The notes below the pieces were generated by a model. That model was given only the letters and a program-made list of their open reading frames with translations. It was not told the origin of the DNA and made no database searches. DNA of 35,770 bases, taken from positions 1-35,770 of the forward strand of contig CALXKD010000017.1 of assembly GCA_944388795.1 (NCBI GenBank), given 5' to 3'. Positions within the stretch are counted from its first letter, which is position 1. Every line of letters starts with the position of its first letter. Both the position numbers and the translations under genes were made by a program. This document shows, piece after piece, positions 9,050-16,675 of this stretch. This DNA is from an uncultured Clostridia bacterium. GTDB taxonomy: Bacteria > Bacillota > Clostridia > TANB77 > CAG-508.

Positions 9050-11470
9050 TTATCCCTCTTTTACCTCATTTGTTCCCATCTTTAATTCATTTAATTTTTC
9101 TAAAGTCATTAATACTTCTCTTGGCTTACTTCCTTGATATCCAGAAATAACGCCTCTTTCCTCCATTTGGTCAATAATTCTACCTGCTCTTGCATATCCT
9201 ACCTTAAATCTTCTTTGTATAAATGATGTAGAGGCTTGTCCTGTTTCTACCACTGTTTGGATAGCATCCATTAAAAATGGATCTGTATCATCATCTGCTG
9301 CTTGCTCTTGTGCTAATTCCTTATCTGTTTTATTATTATTTTCTATACTTTCTAGTATATCCTCACTATAGGTTGCTGTTCCATTTGATTTTACAAAGTC
9401 TACGATTTTCTCAACTTCTTCATCTGACACAAATGCACCTTGTACTCTAGATGGTTTTGGTGCACCTGAAGGGAAAAACAACATATCTCCCTTTCCTAAT
9501 AATTTTTCTGCACCTATTGTATCTAAAATGGTTCTAGAATCCACTTGTGATGATACCGCAAACGCAATTCTTGATGGAATATTTGCCTTGATTAATCCTG
9601 TGATAACATCTACGGATGGTCTTTGTGTTGCAATGACTAAATGCATTCCTGCCGCCCTTGCTTTTTGTGCCAATCGACAAATTGCTTCTTCAACATCTTT
9701 GGCAGCTACCATCATTAAGTCTGCTAACTCATCAACAATAATGACAATTTGAGGAAGTTTTCCGATTCCACCCTCTTTTTCAATAGCTTTATTATATCCT
9801 TTTAAATCTCTTACACCTTTGCCCGCAAATTTATTATATCTGTCATCCATTTCTTGAACAGCCCAAGCCAACGCTCCTGCTGCTTTCTTTGGATCTGTTA
9901 CAACTGGTATTAATAAATGTGGTATTCCATTATATACAGATAATTCTACTACTTTTGGATCTACCATTACCAATTTTACTTCACTTGGTTTTGCATTATA
10001 TATAATACTTGTAATAATGGTATTGATACACACACTCTTACCAGAACCTGTTGAACCTGCAATTAAAACATGAGGCATTTTTGCAATATCTGCTAATTGT
10101 GTATTTCCTGCAACATCTTTTCCTAAAGCAATTGTCAATTTTGATTTATTATTTTGGAACTCTTTACTTTCCAATACTTCTCTTAGATGTACTGTTTCCT
10201 TTTCTTTATTAGGTACTTCTATTCCTACAGCTTGTTTACCTGGTATTGGTGCTTCAATTCTAATCGTTTCTGCTGCTAAATTTAAAGCAATATCATCTGC
10301 CAAGTTTGCAATTTTACTAACACGGACTCCCTCTGCTGGTTTTAATTCATATCTTGTAATGGCAGGACCAACAGAAACATTTTCCACTTTTGCAGATACA
10401 CCAAAACTATATAAGGTTTTTTGTAATTTTGTTGCTGTATCTGTTAAAGCTTTAGCACCACCTTTTAATGTTTTCGCTTTTCCCTTGCTTAATAATTCAA
10501 TTGGTGGATATTCATAATGTTCATCCTCTACTACCATCGCATGTTCTAATTGAAGTACCTCTTTTTTCTTATCTTCCTTCTTTTCTTCTTCCTGTTTAAA
10601 TAAGTTATTTTCTATAACATCTGGTTGCATTTCTTTTTTGCTATCTCTTGTTAATGGCTCCAAATCATCATTTGAATGATCATATTTTTTTAGTCCTTTT
10701 GTATTTTCTGGTTCATCTAATATTCTACCACCAAAATTAATTTTTATTTGATTATCCATTAATTCTTTATCTTTTTGCGCCTTTTCAATTTTTTCCGCTT
10801 TTATTCTGGCTTTTTCTGCCATTCTTTCTTCACGTTCTCTTTTTCTTCTTTCTTGTGCCGTTTCTCTGATTTCTTCTCTATTTCTTTCCTCTTTTTCTTC
10901 TAGTCTTTCTTCTCTTTTTTCTTCAAGCTTTTCAACAAACATATTAATTAAGTCAGACATATTAATTCCAAATGTAAATACTAAAAATACAACTGCTACA
11001 CCTACACAAAGAATAACAGCACCTATATCTCCTAACAATTTAGCAAGTGGAACAGCTGCTACTGCACCTATGGCACCTCCTCCTTTGCTTTGTTCTCCTA
11101 AAGCATATGCATCCTTTACCACTTCTGATAATTCTTTTTCTGATTGTAATTCTCCACTAGAAATTTGAATCACACTAAATAATACAGATAAACTAACAAT
11201 AAAAATGGCATATTGTATCAATTTAGAAGTTAATGTATCTCTTCCATCTGTTGCTAATTTGATTCCAATTGCAAATCCTCCAATTGGAAGTACATATTGC
11301 ATAATACCAAACATACCACCTAATATTTCATTTAGTTTTATCCCCACAACACCTGATTTTGTATATATTAAGACAGCTAATAATATACTTAGCATAATAA
11401 TGATAACAACTGCTAAATCTAGTTTTGATGCTGTCTTTTTACTTTTTTTATATCTTCTTTTTTTTGCCAT
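9050..11470 (-). CDS. ftsK: DNA translocase FtsK/SpoIIIE
   Basis: 806 residues. It pumps chromosomal DNA across the division or sporulation septum. The N-terminal membrane domain has about four hydrophobic segments (19-36, 48-70, 83-101, 150-168), then a highly charged linker (about 178-330, REER/EEKEE repeats). The motor follows, with Walker A GSTGSGKS (about 470-477), Walker B IVIIVDELADLM (about 570-582) and the ATQRPS and SRIAF blocks. A C-terminal gamma winged-helix domain (about 725-795, TSFIQRRFKVGYARAGRIID) reads the KOPS/SRS polarity sequences. Length and domain order match SpoIIIE of Bacillus (about 790 aa). Both vegetative FtsK and sporulation SpoIIIE roles are possible, and with splB in the window the organism probably sporulates. 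AAGGG lies 9 bases before the ATG. Confidence 0.96.
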   Translation of the reverse strand: MAKKRRYKKSKKTASKLDLAVVIIIMLSILLAVLIYTKSGVVGIKLNEILGGMFGIMQYVLPIGGFAIGIKLATDGRDTLTSKLIQYAIFIVSLSVLFSVIQISSGELQSEKELSEVVKDAYALGEQSKGGGAIGAVAAVPLAKLLGDIGAVILCVGVAVVFLVFTFGINMSDLINMFVEKLEEKREERLEEKEERNREEIRETAQERRKREREERMAEKARIKAEKIEKAQKDKELMDNQIKINFGGRILDEPENTKGLKKYDHSNDDLEPLTRDSKKEMQPDVIENNLFKQEEEKKEDKKKEVLQLEHAMVVEDEHYEYPPIELLSKGKAKTLKGGAKALTDTATKLQKTLYSFGVSAKVENVSVGPAITRYELKPAEGVRVSKIANLADDIALNLAAETIRIEAPIPGKQAVGIEVPNKEKETVHLREVLESKEFQNNKSKLTIALGKDVAGNTQLADIAKMPHVLIAGSTGSGKSVCINTIITSIIYNAKPSEVKLVMVDPKVVELSVYNGIPHLLIPVVTDPKKAAGALAWAVQEMDDRYNKFAGKGVRDLKGYNKAIEKEGGIGKLPQIVIIVDELADLMMVAAKDVEEAICRLAQKARAAGMHLVIATQRPSVDVITGLIKANIPSRIAFAVSSQVDSRTILDTIGAEKLLGKGDMLFFPSGAPKPSRVQGAFVSDEEVEKIVDFVKSNGTATYSEDILESIENNNKTDKELAQEQAADDDTDPFLMDAIQTVVETGQASTSFIQRRFKVGYARAGRIIDQMEERGVISGYQGSKPREVLMTLEKLNELKMGTNEVKEG

Positions 11471-11516
11471 TTAAACCATCCCTTCTGCTATCTCATGTTC
11501 GTCTAAACACAACGAA

Positions 11517-11567
11517 AGTCAGAAATCAAAAGCCACAGTTTCTTTGACTTCTGAATCTGACTTCTGA
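11517..11567. repeat. Imperfect hairpin with direct TGACTTCTGA repeats
   Basis: The 100-base gap between ftsK and the next gene holds two direct copies of TGACTTCTGA (11545-11554 and 11558-11567). An arm at 11517-11530 (AGTCAGAAATCAAA) can pair with 11543-11556 (12 of 14), or through its outer 7 bases with 11556-11562 perfectly. The two alternative pairings could let it act as an mRNA processing or attenuation element, or it may be a remnant of a small repeat. There is no T-tract, so a classical terminator is unlikely. Confidence 0.5.
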
Positions 11568-11570
11568 TCA

Positions 11571-12074
11571 TTATTTTAATTCTTTTCTACTATTTTGTAT
11601 TGTCTTTATAGTATCTTGTAATGAAATCTCCATTAGTTTTAATGCCTCAGACATATTAGTTTCTAATTTTTCTAATGTTTCTTTCATAACATCTTCTGTA
11701 GTTCCTAATAAGCTATCCGCATATTCTTTTGTTCCTTTTGATATTTCTCTTGACATCTCATTTGCAGTTTCAATAATCTCTGTTTTTTGATCATATGCCT
11801 TTCTTGTAATTTCATGCTCATCTATCATGGCTATGATTCTATTTTCTGCCTCTTTTACAATTCCATCAGCTTCTTTTTGTGCTTCTACTAATATTCTTTG
11901 TCTTTCTTCCTTTACCCATTTTGCTTGTTTTAATTCATCTGGTAATTTTAGTCGAATTTCTTTTATTAAATCTAACATTTCATCTTTATCAACAACACTC
12001 TTAGAAGAAAAAGGTAAATTCCTACTTCTCTCTAACAAATCCTCTAATGTTTCTAACAATGTAAATATTTCCAT
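11571..12074 (-). CDS. DivIVA-like coiled-coil protein ('ATPase' family of Clostridia)
   Basis: 167 residues, soluble, almost wholly alpha-helical coiled coil. The N-terminus MEIFTLLETLEDLLERSR and the KSVVDKDEMLDLIKEIRLKL stretch match a family found beside rsmD in Clostridia. It is often loosely labelled ATPase or V-type subunit because of its coiled-coil similarity. No nucleotide-binding motif is present, so an ATPase label is not supported. Related proteins carry a DivIVA-like organisation, and a cell-envelope or division scaffold role is an inference. AAGGGG lies 7 bases before the ATG. It is 22 bases downstream of rsmD and clearly in its operon. Confidence 0.78.
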   Translation of the reverse strand: MEIFTLLETLEDLLERSRNLPFSSKSVVDKDEMLDLIKEIRLKLPDELKQAKWVKEERQRILVEAQKEADGIVKEAENRIIAMIDEHEITRKAYDQKTEIIETANEMSREISKGTKEYADSLLGTTEDVMKETLEKLETNMSEALKLMEISLQDTIKTIQNSRKELK

Positions 12075-12096
12075 GGTTTTGCCCCTTTCTAGTCAT

Positions 12097-12648
12097 CTAT
12101 ATCCTTTTTAAGAATATAAGATATGCACGTCCATATTTTCTAGTATCACTTATTTCACAATTCATATTTTTTAATTGACTCATTATCTTTTCTTTATTAT
12201 CAGTTTCTATAATTATCATTGCATTTTCATTTAATAATTCTTTTTTTATGATTAATTCTATTGCTTCTATTGCAAAATCGGTTTTATATGGCGGATCCAA
12301 AAATACAATATCTAATTTATCAGTTATTTTATCTTTTAGGACTTTTTTAAAATCCATTTGATAGATTTCCACATTTTCTGATAAGTGTGTCTTGTCTATA
12401 TTTTGCTGTATTATATGACATGCTTCCTTTGAATTATCGCAAAGTATTGCCTTTTTAGCACCTCTACTTAATGCTTCTAAACCAATTGCACCACTTCCAG
12501 AAAACAAATCCAAAAAACAAGTATCTTGTATTTGATCTTGTATAATATTGAATAATGACTCTTTTACTCTATCTAATGTAGGTCTTGTATTTTCACCTTC
12601 TAAAGTATACAATTTCGTTCCTCTTGCTTTTCCTGCTATAATCCTCAT
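12097..12648 (-). CDS. rsmD: 16S rRNA (guanine(966)-N(2))-methyltransferase RsmD
   Basis: 183 residues, the normal family length. The start MRIIAGKARGTKL and the TRPTLDRVKESLFNII block (about 21-37) are RsmD signatures. The SAM-binding glycine motif is FLDLFSGSGAIGLEALSRGA (about 45-64), and the catalytic DPPY motif for amino-group methylation is at about 117-120. It methylates the exocyclic N2 of G966 in 16S rRNA during 30S assembly. It leads an operon with the coiled-coil gene. The ribosome site is modest (AAAGG, 7 bases) and a promoter is visible about 30 bases upstream of the ATG. Confidence 0.95.
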   Translation of the reverse strand: MRIIAGKARGTKLYTLEGENTRPTLDRVKESLFNIIQDQIQDTCFLDLFSGSGAIGLEALSRGAKKAILCDNSKEACHIIQQNIDKTHLSENVEIYQMDFKKVLKDKITDKLDIVFLDPPYKTDFAIEAIELIIKKELLNENAMIIIETDNKEKIMSQLKNMNCEISDTRKYGRAYLIFLKRI

Positions 12649-12673
12649 ATTTTAACCTTTCTTTACTAATATC

Positions 12674-12701
12674 ATTTTAAACCTTTTTCCTGCAAAGTCA
12701 A
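12674..12701 (-). promoter_or_regulatory. Promoter of the rsmD operon
   Basis: Minus-strand TTGACT (12696-12701), 16-base spacer, TAAAAT (12674-12679), about 25 bases before the rsmD start. The -35 is preceded by the same GTA block (AGTATTGAC) as the rRNA and sepF promoters. Confidence 0.55.
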
Positions 12702-12820
12702 TACTATTCATAGAAATGTAACATACATTTAACAGTTCTGTAATATATTCCCTATTTTGTAATATTTTTCTTTAAAATACTACTATTTACTTTCAAATTC
12801 TTTATTTTTTTAAATAATGC

Positions 12821-12853
12821 AAAAAGACTATCCAGCATAGTAGATAGTCTTTT
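12821..12853 (-). terminator. Intrinsic terminator after divIVA
   Basis: Perfect 11-bp stem (12822-12832 with 12843-12853, AAAAGACTATC / GATAGTCTTTT) with a 10-base loop, 13 bases beyond the divIVA stop, followed by a T-tract on the minus strand. Confidence 0.9.
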
Positions 12854-12866
12854 GTAAATTTTATAA

Positions 12867-13319
12867 TTAATCTTCTTTATTAACATCTTTTAACAATTCT
12901 AATTGTGAAATTAAAAGAGACTCCATTTTCGCTTTATATATATCAAATTGTTTTTTTATATCATCTAATTCCTTCGTTTTTAGTACGATTTGATTTTCTA
13001 ATTCATCTGCTTGTTGTTTGGCTGAACTTTTTGCATCATTAATGATTTGATCTGCTTGTTGTTTAGCTACATTTTTAATATCTTCTGCTGTCGTTTGTGC
13101 CATAACTAATGTATCTTGTAATGTTTTTTCAATTGTTTTATAATGCTCTAAACTTTTATTTAATTCTTCTACTTGTGTTCTTAGTTCTGTGATTTCTTTA
13201 TAATTTTTTCCATAATCAACTGTCAAATCATCTAAAAAATCGTCTACTTCTTCTACATTGTATCCATTCATCATTTGTTTAGAGAATTTTTTATTTTCTA
13301 TATCTAATGGTGTAATCAT
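12867..13319 (-). CDS. divIVA: DivIVA-domain cell division / polarity protein
   Basis: 150 residues. The N-terminal DivIVA domain begins MITPLDIENKKFSKQMMNGY and includes the NVEEVDDFLDD block (about 21-31), which resembles the membrane-curvature-sensing crossed-loop region. The rest (about 38-145) is continuous coiled coil rich in KQQADQI-type repeats. It localises to septa and poles and recruits Min or sporulation proteins in Firmicutes. AAGGAGG precedes the ATG. It lies 46 bases downstream of sepF, the usual Gram-positive pairing. The yggT and S4-domain genes that often sit between them are absent here. Ends in a clean terminator. Confidence 0.93.
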   Translation of the reverse strand: MITPLDIENKKFSKQMMNGYNVEEVDDFLDDLTVDYGKNYKEITELRTQVEELNKSLEHYKTIEKTLQDTLVMAQTTAEDIKNVAKQQADQIINDAKSSAKQQADELENQIVLKTKELDDIKKQFDIYKAKMESLLISQLELLKDVNKED

Positions 13320-13365
13320 ATTTCCTCCTTATAAACAGGCACAAAGACCCCTTGATAAATTCTTA

Positions 13366-13845
13366 TTAGTTTATTCCATTATTTTTTAGCCATGAAACGG
13401 ATAATTTACTTTTAATTTCTTCTCTAGCCATTTCATTTGTAATTTCATAATTTGATGGTGCAACTAAGAAAATAGAATTAGATACTTTTTGAATATATCC
13501 ATCTAATGCATATACCCCTCCACTAATAAAGTCAACAATTCTTCTTGCTACATCTTTGTTGACATATTCTAAATTAACAATAACAGATTTTCTTTCTTTT
13601 AAAAAGCTACAAATCTCATCTGATTGTTCAAAAGTAGTTGGTTGTGAAATTACCATTTTAATTGCATTTGGTTGTCCTTGTTGCATATTAACTACTTTAT
13701 TATTCTTTCTATTGAATAATTTTTTATCCTCTTCTACCTCTTCTTCATTATCATAATCATAGATATCTTCATCCTCATATTCTTCTGGTTCAGCTGAGTC
13801 CATTCCAAAAAGTCCCCAAACTTTATCCATTAATGCTCCTGACAT
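13366..13845 (-). CDS. sepF: Cell division protein SepF
   Basis: 159 residues. It has an amphipathic N-terminal membrane-targeting helix (MDKVWGLFGM), an acidic disordered linker (about 18-40), and then the SepF core (about 60-150) with the TFEQSDEICSFLKERKSVIV and GGVYALDGYIQKVS blocks. SepF polymerises into rings and anchors FtsZ filaments to the membrane. The ATG at 13845 has a full AGGAGG 7-8 bases upstream. A downstream ATG (residue 6) also exists, but the ribosome site fits the first. Its own promoter is visible upstream and the gene is co-transcribed with divIVA. Confidence 0.96.
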   Translation of the reverse strand: MSGALMDKVWGLFGMDSAEPEEYEDEDIYDYDNEEEVEEDKKLFNRKNNKVVNMQQGQPNAIKMVISQPTTFEQSDEICSFLKERKSVIVNLEYVNKDVARRIVDFISGGVYALDGYIQKVSNSIFLVAPSNYEITNEMAREEIKSKLSVSWLKNNGIN

Positions 13846-13888
13846 AAAAAAACCTCCTAAATTACTTCCTTTGTATTCATTTGTACTA

Positions 13889-13917
13889 AGTATCTACTTT
13901 TTTTTTGAAGTTGTCAA
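13889..13917 (-). promoter_or_regulatory. Promoter of sepF-divIVA
   Basis: Minus-strand TTGACA (13912-13917), 17-base spacer, GATACT (13889-13894). The upstream AAAAAAGTA block is the same as in rRNA promoters P1 and P3. It lies about 45 bases before the sepF ATG. Confidence 0.75.
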
Positions 13918-13970
13918 TACTTTTTTAAAATGTAATATGATTTTAATATTTTTGTAATATTATTGTAATA

Positions 13971-15284
13971 TTATTCATCCACTTTTGATAAATCCGGATT
14001 TAATATTACTTCATCATATAAGCTGATTTTTTTATAGGATATAATTTCCTCACTCGTAAATCCTAACTCTTTTAATTCTTCTGTATCATAAGGCTCTACA
14101 ATCGAATATTTATCTCCCTCTTTTTTCACTTTTACTAATATTTTATTTAAATATCCTGCTCTATTTCTTACCACATATGCTAACTCATTTTCTTTAACAA
14201 TTGCCTGATTTGGAATCTTTAATCCTTGCGCACTCCACCAAATTAAATCAAATGAAATTTTTCTATAATTAATTAATTCTTCGACACCTTTTTCTATTTT
14301 TATAATTAATACTCTTTCTCCGCTTTCTTCTTCCAATATATAACTGATTTCTGCTGAAACCTCTTCTCCACTTGGTAATCTTACATTTACCTTATCTCCT
14401 ACTTTTGCATTTTTAGCTTCCTCTGTATTCGTTATGGTGGCAATATAGCAATATGTATTATCCACTATTTTTCCTGATTCATCACTTGTAGGAATGGTTT
14501 TTCCTGTTTTTAAATCCAATGTTTCCAAATAATCTTTACTTAATGAGGAAAAACATTCGTCTGTCGGCTTTAATACATCCTCAAACCCATCTACTTTATA
14601 TGAAACCACTCCACTTTTACTCGAATTTACATATTCTGCTCCTGAATTTAATTCACTTTCATAATTTTTTCTTTCCTCTATTAATTCTTTTAGATAAGAA
14701 CCTTGTGGACTTAAATCTCCTGCAATATTCGCTTTTTTCGTTACTAGTTCATTTATTTCTTTTTTCGTTTCTTCTAATTTTGTTGTATCCTTTATATTAC
14801 TAATTCCAGCTAATTTCTCTTCAATTTGTGTTTCTAAGGATTTTATATCACTCGGAAATAATTCTGTTTCGGTTTCATTTGCCATTGCCTCTTGTATTTT
14901 TGTATCTAATTCTGCTATTTTTTGTTTTAGTGAATCTTCATTTTTCGTATAATATCGAAATACAGCTTCATTAACAGCCACCTTTTCTCCTTCAGACTTT
15001 ATTTTTTCCATTCCGTTTTTATAGTTTTCACCTTGAATCACCACTTCATCTCTTATAATATATCCTATATCGGTTTCCTCTGAATATAAAGTGCCTTCCT
15101 CCAGCGTAAAAATATCTGTTGGCTGTTTAATTAATAAGTAAATTGTATATATCAGATATATGACAACTAAACCAAGTGCAATATATATAATAATTTTTTT
15201 ATTAAAATTCTTTTTTTGTTTTAAATTCTTTGGTTTTTTTTCTTCCTTTTCCAAAATCTCATTTTTTTGTTCTTTCAATTTCAT
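13971..15284 (-). CDS. HlyD-like membrane-fusion/adaptor protein of the sepF locus
   Basis: 437 residues. A basic cytoplasmic tail (about 1-28), a single membrane segment (about 29-50, IIIYIALGLVVIYLIYTIYLL), then an extracytoplasmic part with a barrel/lipoyl-like region split by a helical hairpin (about 115-215) and a C-terminal barrel (KVGDKVNVRLPSG, IPNQAIVKEN). This is the HlyD-family adaptor found beside sepF and yggS in many Clostridia. Its partner transporter is unknown and none is encoded next to it. The ATG at 15284 is chosen because AAAGGA lies 7 bases upstream. A TTG at 15302 would lengthen it by six residues. It lies 37 bases after miaA and may be co-transcribed with it. Confidence 0.82.
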   Translation of the reverse strand: MKLKEQKNEILEKEEKKPKNLKQKKNFNKKIIIYIALGLVVIYLIYTIYLLIKQPTDIFTLEEGTLYSEETDIGYIIRDEVVIQGENYKNGMEKIKSEGEKVAVNEAVFRYYTKNEDSLKQKIAELDTKIQEAMANETETELFPSDIKSLETQIEEKLAGISNIKDTTKLEETKKEINELVTKKANIAGDLSPQGSYLKELIEERKNYESELNSGAEYVNSSKSGVVSYKVDGFEDVLKPTDECFSSLSKDYLETLDLKTGKTIPTSDESGKIVDNTYCYIATITNTEEAKNAKVGDKVNVRLPSGEEVSAEISYILEEESGERVLIIKIEKGVEELINYRKISFDLIWWSAQGLKIPNQAIVKENELAYVVRNRAGYLNKILVKVKKEGDKYSIVEPYDTEELKELGFTSEEIISYKKISLYDEVILNPDLSKVDE

Positions 15285-15321
15285 AATCATTCCTTTCATC
15301 AAGGGAATTTATTACAATTCC

Positions 15322-16239
15322 TTAAATGTCCTTTAAAATGATATTTATGTTCTTTTGTATGGTATCTTCTGCATCTATCCATATCGTTTGCTTATTTTTC
15401 CTAAACCATGTTAATTGTCTTTTAGCATACCTTCTTGTTTCCATTTTTATTTTTTCTACCATTTCCTCTTTTGTATATATACCATTTAAATAGTCTACCA
15501 CTTCTTTATATCCTAGGCCTTGCATTGCTGTAGGAAATTTTTGATATTTCTGCAAAATTTCCTCTACTTCTTGAATCAAACCTTGCTCTATCATAATGTC
15601 TACTCGTTTATTAATTCTATCATACAATTTTTCTCTATCCCAATTTAAAGCATAAACTTTATAATCATATTCTACTTCTTTTTTTCTAGATTCAATTTCT
15701 TGCTCTGTTTTTGTTTTTCCAGTTGCATGATAAATCTCTAATATCCTCAATATTCTTTTTTTATCTGTAGCACTTATCTTTTCGATTGCTTTTGGATCTA
15801 TCATTTTTGCTCTTTCATATAATGCTTCTAATCCTTTTTCTTGAACTTCCTTTTCCAATTGATTTCGATATGCTTCATCTAGTTTGATATCTTGATATTC
15901 AATTTCATAAATCAAACTATCAAGATATAAGCCTGTACCACCAACAACAATTGGCATTTTCCCTTTTTCAATAATTTCTTTTATAGCTCTTTTAGCATCT
16001 TTTTTATAATCTGCCACACTATATCTTTCTTCTGGTGATACATATCCTATTAGATAATGTTTAATTCCTTGCATCTCTTCTGTTGTAGGTTTTGCTGTTC
16101 CAATATTCATATCCTTATAAATCTGCATAGAATCACAGGATACAATTTCACCATTTATTTGTTTTGCCAATTCAATAGATAATGCTGTTTTTCCTGATGC
16201 AGTTGGCCCACATATTACAATCACTTTATTTTTCTGCAT
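15322..16239 (-). CDS. miaA: tRNA dimethylallyltransferase MiaA
   Basis: 305 residues. It transfers the dimethylallyl group to N6 of A37 in tRNAs reading UNN codons. The P-loop GPTASGKT (11-18), the SCDSMQIYKDMNIGTAKPT substrate loop (about 34-52), the GGTGLY motif (about 97-102), and the C-terminal QLTWFRK block (about 279-285) are all intact. Length fits the family. I choose the ATG at 16239: GAGGTG lies 4-5 bases upstream, whereas an in-frame ATG at 16251 lacks a site. Translation then starts 14 bases inside the end of the upstream membrane-protein gene, which suggests coupling. The mutL-to-miaA gene order is classical in Firmicutes. Confidence 0.96.
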   Translation of the reverse strand: MQKNKVIVICGPTASGKTALSIELAKQINGEIVSCDSMQIYKDMNIGTAKPTTEEMQGIKHYLIGYVSPEERYSVADYKKDAKRAIKEIIEKGKMPIVVGGTGLYLDSLIYEIEYQDIKLDEAYRNQLEKEVQEKGLEALYERAKMIDPKAIEKISATDKKRILRILEIYHATGKTKTEQEIESRKKEVEYDYKVYALNWDREKLYDRINKRVDIMIEQGLIQEVEEILQKYQKFPTAMQGLGYKEVVDYLNGIYTKEEMVEKIKMETRRYAKRQLTWFRKNKQTIWIDAEDTIQKNINIILKDI

Positions 16240-16666
16240 TTTGCACCTCATTATATATATTGATAATTCCCTCTTGTGTATCTTTCAAATATCCTGTTTC
16301 TACAAATATACATACCAAGAATATGATTAAGATAACAATAAACCTTTTTTGTGCTTGATTTTTTTCAATCTCCTCTTCCAGAATTTTATCAAACACATTG
16401 GCTGTAAAAGGTAATAATATTAATGAATTCAATCCTGTAAAAACTAATATTAATGTGTTAGATACTGTTTTTTGTACTTCTTCACTTGGATATGTAATAT
16501 CTGAACTTGAAAGATGATATAGTAATACTGTTATCAGATACATTATTAATAGTCCTATAAGGATAAATAGTATTTTCCTTGGTTTTTCTATATTTCCTAA
16601 ATTATGCCATATCCATACTATACTAATGATGAATATGAATACTGCTGCAATCATAATTATTGTCAT
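16226..16666 (-). CDS. Small integral membrane protein between mutL and miaA
   Basis: 146 residues with four hydrophobic segments (about 4-20, 31-50, 70-88 with LILVFTGLNSLILLPF, 108-124). A charged loop DKILEEEIEKNQAQKR precedes the last one. I do not recognise a named family. Its place between mutL (9-base gap) and miaA (14-base overlap) makes it part of that operon. The ribosome site is weak (TAGGG). Function unknown. Confidence 0.72.
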   Translation of the reverse strand: MTIIMIAAVFIFIISIVWIWHNLGNIEKPRKILFILIGLLIMYLITVLLYHLSSSDITYPSEEVQKTVSNTLILVFTGLNSLILLPFTANVFDKILEEEIEKNQAQKRFIVILIIFLVCIFVETGYLKDTQEGIINIYNEVQNAEK

Positions 16667-16675
16667 TTTGTTTCC

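Noticed and set aside
8980-9055. 22-codon frame (MTKTRKLMIVYKV...) between ftsK and the 748-aa gene
   Set aside because: It overlaps the ftsK stop, is very short and has only a weak ribosome site; no other support.
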